A program made the position numbers and the translations under genes. A stretch of DNA of 64,000 bases, from positions 62,001 through 126,000 of the forward strand of contig NZ_BFAZ01000010.1 in assembly GCF_003114815.1 (NCBI RefSeq), written 5' to 3'. This DNA comes from Leptospira ellinghausenii (GTDB lineage Bacteria > Spirochaetota > Leptospiria > Leptospirales > Leptospiraceae). Under the pieces are notes generated by a model. The model saw only the letters and a program-made list of their open reading frames with translations. It had not been told where the DNA came from and did not search any database. Shown here piece after piece: positions 61,946 to 64,000 of the stretch (positions are counted from its first letter, which is position 1; every line of letters begins with the position of its first letter).

Positions 61946-62866
61946 CTACACAAGTTTCTCTTTTTCCCGTATCCGAGACTCATTCTGTTTCCGAAACACT
62001 TCCATCACAGCACAAAACAAAATCACCCCTCCACCGAGCCAAAGTCTATCGGGCGGAACTTCCCCTAAAAAATACCATGCCGCCAAACTCCCGTAAATTG
62101 GGCTTAATGTGGACAATGTTCCCGCCGTAGTCACAGATAAATTTGACAAACTGCGAATCCAAATGGTATGGGCAAGGGATGTAAAAATTCCCGCAAGGAT
62201 CACTTGGAAGAGGAGATACTTCGGTTCTGCAAGCATAGGGATAAGTCCATCGGCAAAGGGTAGTAAAACCAAGGAAGTAGCTAAAAGTTGGGTGAATAAA
62301 ATTTGAGAACTTGGGTAATGGACATGCATCTCTTTTGTTAGCAAGTTTCGGATTGCATATAAAACAGCTGAAACAACACCCCAAACCACACCTTGGAACA
62401 TTTGGTTGTCCCAAGAAAGATCGGGCACGATGAGAAATAATCCAAATAGTGAAAAAGAGGCCAAAAATAAAGCAAATGGTTCTGGTTTATTTCCACCTAA
62501 TATTGGTTCGAGGATTGCAGAAAATACTGGGTAAGTAAATAGAGACAACATCCCAACGGCCACTGTGGAAACTTGGATGGAGTGGAAGTATGTTACCCAA
62601 TGTAAGGCAAACAAAATTCCAATTCCAAATACATAACTAAAGTGTTTAAAACTTTGGTAGTTTATCGGCTTACGCCTTAGGATAAAAAATAACCCCAATA
62701 TCAATACAGAAAACAAAGCACGACCAGAGATAATGGTAACCGCAGGAAAAGGGAGGAGTTTGGCAAACAAAGTGACGTTCCCCATAATGAGGATCGTCAA
62801 ATTGAGTTCTAATACAGAACGAAGGAAAGACGGGGAAGAAGTTTTCACTTCTTCCTTAGGATTCAA
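61946..62866 (-). CDS. EamA/DMT-family transporter
   Basis: 306 residues with about ten membrane helices in two EamA repeats, e.g. SGRALFSVLILGLFF and the second-repeat SNLSVTTAGTLSTLSPIYGSLAAWYFLGE. These are metabolite or drug exporters of the drug/metabolite transporter superfamily; the substrate cannot be predicted. It overlaps the upstream SRPBCC-like gene by 11 bases, so the two are cotranscribed. This marks the return to core-type sequence after the cassette region. Confidence 0.85.
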   Translation of the reverse strand: MNPKEEVKTSSPSFLRSVLELNLTILIMGNVTLFAKLLPFPAVTIISGRALFSVLILGLFFILRRKPINYQSFKHFSYVFGIGILFALHWVTYFHSIQVSTVAVGMLSLFTYPVFSAILEPILGGNKPEPFALFLASFSLFGLFLIVPDLSWDNQMFQGVVWGVVSAVLYAIRNLLTKEMHVHYPSSQILFTQLLATSLVLLPFADGLIPMLAEPKYLLFQVILAGIFTSLAHTIWIRSLSNLSVTTAGTLSTLSPIYGSLAAWYFLGEVPPDRLWLGGGVILFCAVMEVFRKQNESRIREKEKLV

Positions 62867-63338
62867 CCCCTAGAAATTTGGCGATGGATTTTCTGTCCTT
62901 CTCCAAACTATGTTTGTGAATTTCTTCGATCGCTTTTTCCACAATCGGAGAAACAAAGAGCAAACTAGAAACCACATCCACATCATAAGAACGTTTGGAA
63001 TCAGATCCACTTGCCTCGTACTTACTTTTCCCTTTAATCACAAATACATTATCTTTGCCAGGTGGGGCAATTTTAAATTCATGTGTGTTGGTTGTGGTAT
63101 CAAAGGTAGACTCTTCTAACAAAGAAAGATCATTCAGTGCCGCCGATAAAACGGCAGGCATTGATCCTTCTAAACTCACCTTTCGTTTTTGGTGGATGAG
63201 GTTCCCTTCTTTTTTTTCTTCGAGTAACGTCACATTCTTTAGATCCGGAAACTGGTCTAGGTGTTTGTATCTCTCTTCTCTTGCATGCAAAAGTTTATCT
63301 AAGGGAACTGGGAATGTATGGGTAACTTGGTATTTCAC
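62856..63338 (-). CDS. SRPBCC-like (DUF2505-type) protein
   Basis: 160 residues, no signal peptide. The beginning (VTHTFPVPLDKLLHAREERYKHLDQFPDLKN) and the later alternating strands with SYDVDVVSSLLFVSPIVEKAIEEIHKHS fit a START/SRPBCC-like domain in which a long C-terminal helix packs on a beta sheet; DUF2505 is a possible match. Its role is unknown. Its ATG at 63338 overlaps the end of the ferritin-like gene, indicating coupling between the three genes at the end of the window. Confidence 0.6.
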   Translation of the reverse strand: MKYQVTHTFPVPLDKLLHAREERYKHLDQFPDLKNVTLLEEKKEGNLIHQKRKVSLEGSMPAVLSAALNDLSLLEESTFDTTTNTHEFKIAPPGKDNVFVIKGKSKYEASGSDSKRSYDVDVVSSLLFVSPIVEKAIEEIHKHSLEKDRKSIAKFLGVES

Positions 63339-64000
63339 TATTTTTTCTTACCTTTTTTCTTTGCTGGTTTTGCCTTTGGTTTGGCTTTTTTAGCTACTGG
63401 TTTTGCGGCCTTTTTCACAGCTTTTTTCGCCTTCACTTTGTTTTGTGGTTTAGCAACAGGTTTGGATGTTGGTTTTGCCTTTGCCGAAGTATTTGGTTTC
63501 GCACTTGGTTTTGACTTCCCTTGTGACTTCGAAGGTTGGTTTACCTGTGCGAGTAAATCTTCATCTTCCCAATAAAAAACTTGGTCTGCTGGAGTGGACT
63601 GTTCCATCGCCATTGCTTGGGCTTCCAAAAGTGAATTATTGGATTCATTAAAATTTGCTAATTTTTGAAACAATAAATTGATTTTTGGATCTTGGAATTT
63701 CCCACGTACGGTCGCATAAAAATTACGTGCATCTTCCCCTTCGCGAATGGCAAGTTCAATTGCCTTCTTTTCGTCAGCTTTGACTTCCGCATTTTTGTTT
63801 CGGTCCAAACGATCCATTATCTTTTGGATGGTGGATGAATGGAATTTTTCAATCTCCGAAAGTTGTTTGAGGTTAGGAAGTTCTTTCCCCTCTGCACTTT
63901 TATAAATGTCTTTGATGTATTTGATGTGCTCATCACCATCTAACGCAAGTTGGCTGAAAAGTTCTCTAATTTGACCTTCAGGCAAACTTTCAGATAGTTT
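63338..64000 (-). CDS. Ferritin/rubrerythrin-like protein with histone-H1-like tail (5' end outside window)
   Basis: The frame is open to the right edge (five more residues before the TTG at 63985), so the start is missing. The first ~140 residues resemble the four-helix rubrerythrin fold (IRELFSQLALDGDEHIKYIKDIYKSAEGK and AIELAIREGEDARNFYATVRGKFQDPKINLLFQKLANF), but the ExxH that would close the second iron site reads FNESNNSLL, so a full di-iron site is doubtful. From ~150 a Lys/Ala/Pro-rich tail follows, with many KAK/KPAKK units, ending KKKGKKK, as in histone-H1-like or DNA-binding proteins. It may link a ferritin-like body to DNA or RNA. Confidence 0.65.
   Translation of the reverse strand, partial: KLSESLPEGQIRELFSQLALDGDEHIKYIKDIYKSAEGKELPNLKQLSEIEKFHSSTIQKIMDRLDRNKNAEVKADEKKAIELAIREGEDARNFYATVRGKFQDPKINLLFQKLANFNESNNSLLEAQAMAMEQSTPADQVFYWEDEDLLAQVNQPSKSQGKSKPSAKPNTSAKAKPTSKPVAKPQNKVKAKKAVKKAAKPVAKKAKPKAKPAKKKGKKK

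Noticed and set aside
1..64000. CRISPR array, rRNA, tRNA, transposase or prophage genes
   Set aside because: No spaced short repeats, no conserved RNA-gene motifs and no recombinase or phage structural protein were seen by eye; a tRNA missed by eye is possible.

Overview
The window looks like chromosome from a spirochaete of the genus Leptospira, most likely a free-living (saprophytic) species such as L. biflexa or a relative. Reasons: an AT-rich genome with little strand bias, lipoprotein signals with relaxed lipoboxes, and leptospiral family proteins (LruC-domain lipoprotein, DUF1574, a DUF1554 relic, a TIGR04452-like lipoprotein). No rRNA, tRNA, CRISPR array, transposase or phage module was seen.

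Layout. 0-2.2 kb: end of a coiled-coil gene, a photoactive yellow protein (PYP) homologue, and a convergent AMP-forming ligase carrying its own acyl-carrier domain. 2.2-5.8 kb: LruC-type lipoprotein, ubiE/menG, divergent exbB-exbD. 5.8-8.9 kb: histidine kinase plus receiver-PP2C phosphatase operon. 9-12.8 kb: dinB, an esterase, a DUF547 protein, OsmC and a 1-Cys peroxiredoxin. 12.9-19.5 kb: a very large membrane adenylate cyclase, sthA, an ECF sigma factor with a FecR-type partner, and a HAMP-like membrane protein. 19.5-26 kb: accessory, secreted region with a lipoprotein gene between two 103-bp repeats, a frameshifted DUF1554 pseudogene, and an operon for an Ig-like lipoprotein, a subtilisin-like protease and two small exported proteins. 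26-36.5 kb: YhhN, Ada-like, hrpB, a CapD/WbpM-type enzyme, an SspB-like protein, a purine-type permease, htpX and apt. 36.6-40.7 kb: 7TM-ATPase sensor, HtrA protease and an inactive HtrA paralogue. 40.7-46.7 kb: surface-glycan operon. 47-59.9 kb: M30 peptidase, DUF1574, the CFA synthase/DUF1365/FAD-oxidoreductase trio, pyrF, envelope lipoproteins and a beta-barrel, speE, and a DUF302 gene behind a perfect palindromic operator. 60-62 kb: two AT-richer genes with integron-cassette-like boundaries. 62-64 kb: EamA transporter, an SRPBCC-like protein and a ferritin-like protein with a histone-H1-like tail.

The most interesting points are the PYP beside a ligase-ACP fusion that could activate its chromophore; the palindromic operator before DUF302; the attC-like segment and 10-bp core repeats framing a triad-less HtrA gene; a 61-bp dispersed repeat present twice in opposite orientation, 39 kb apart; the 103-bp repeat pair; and the protease/pseudoprotease tandem.
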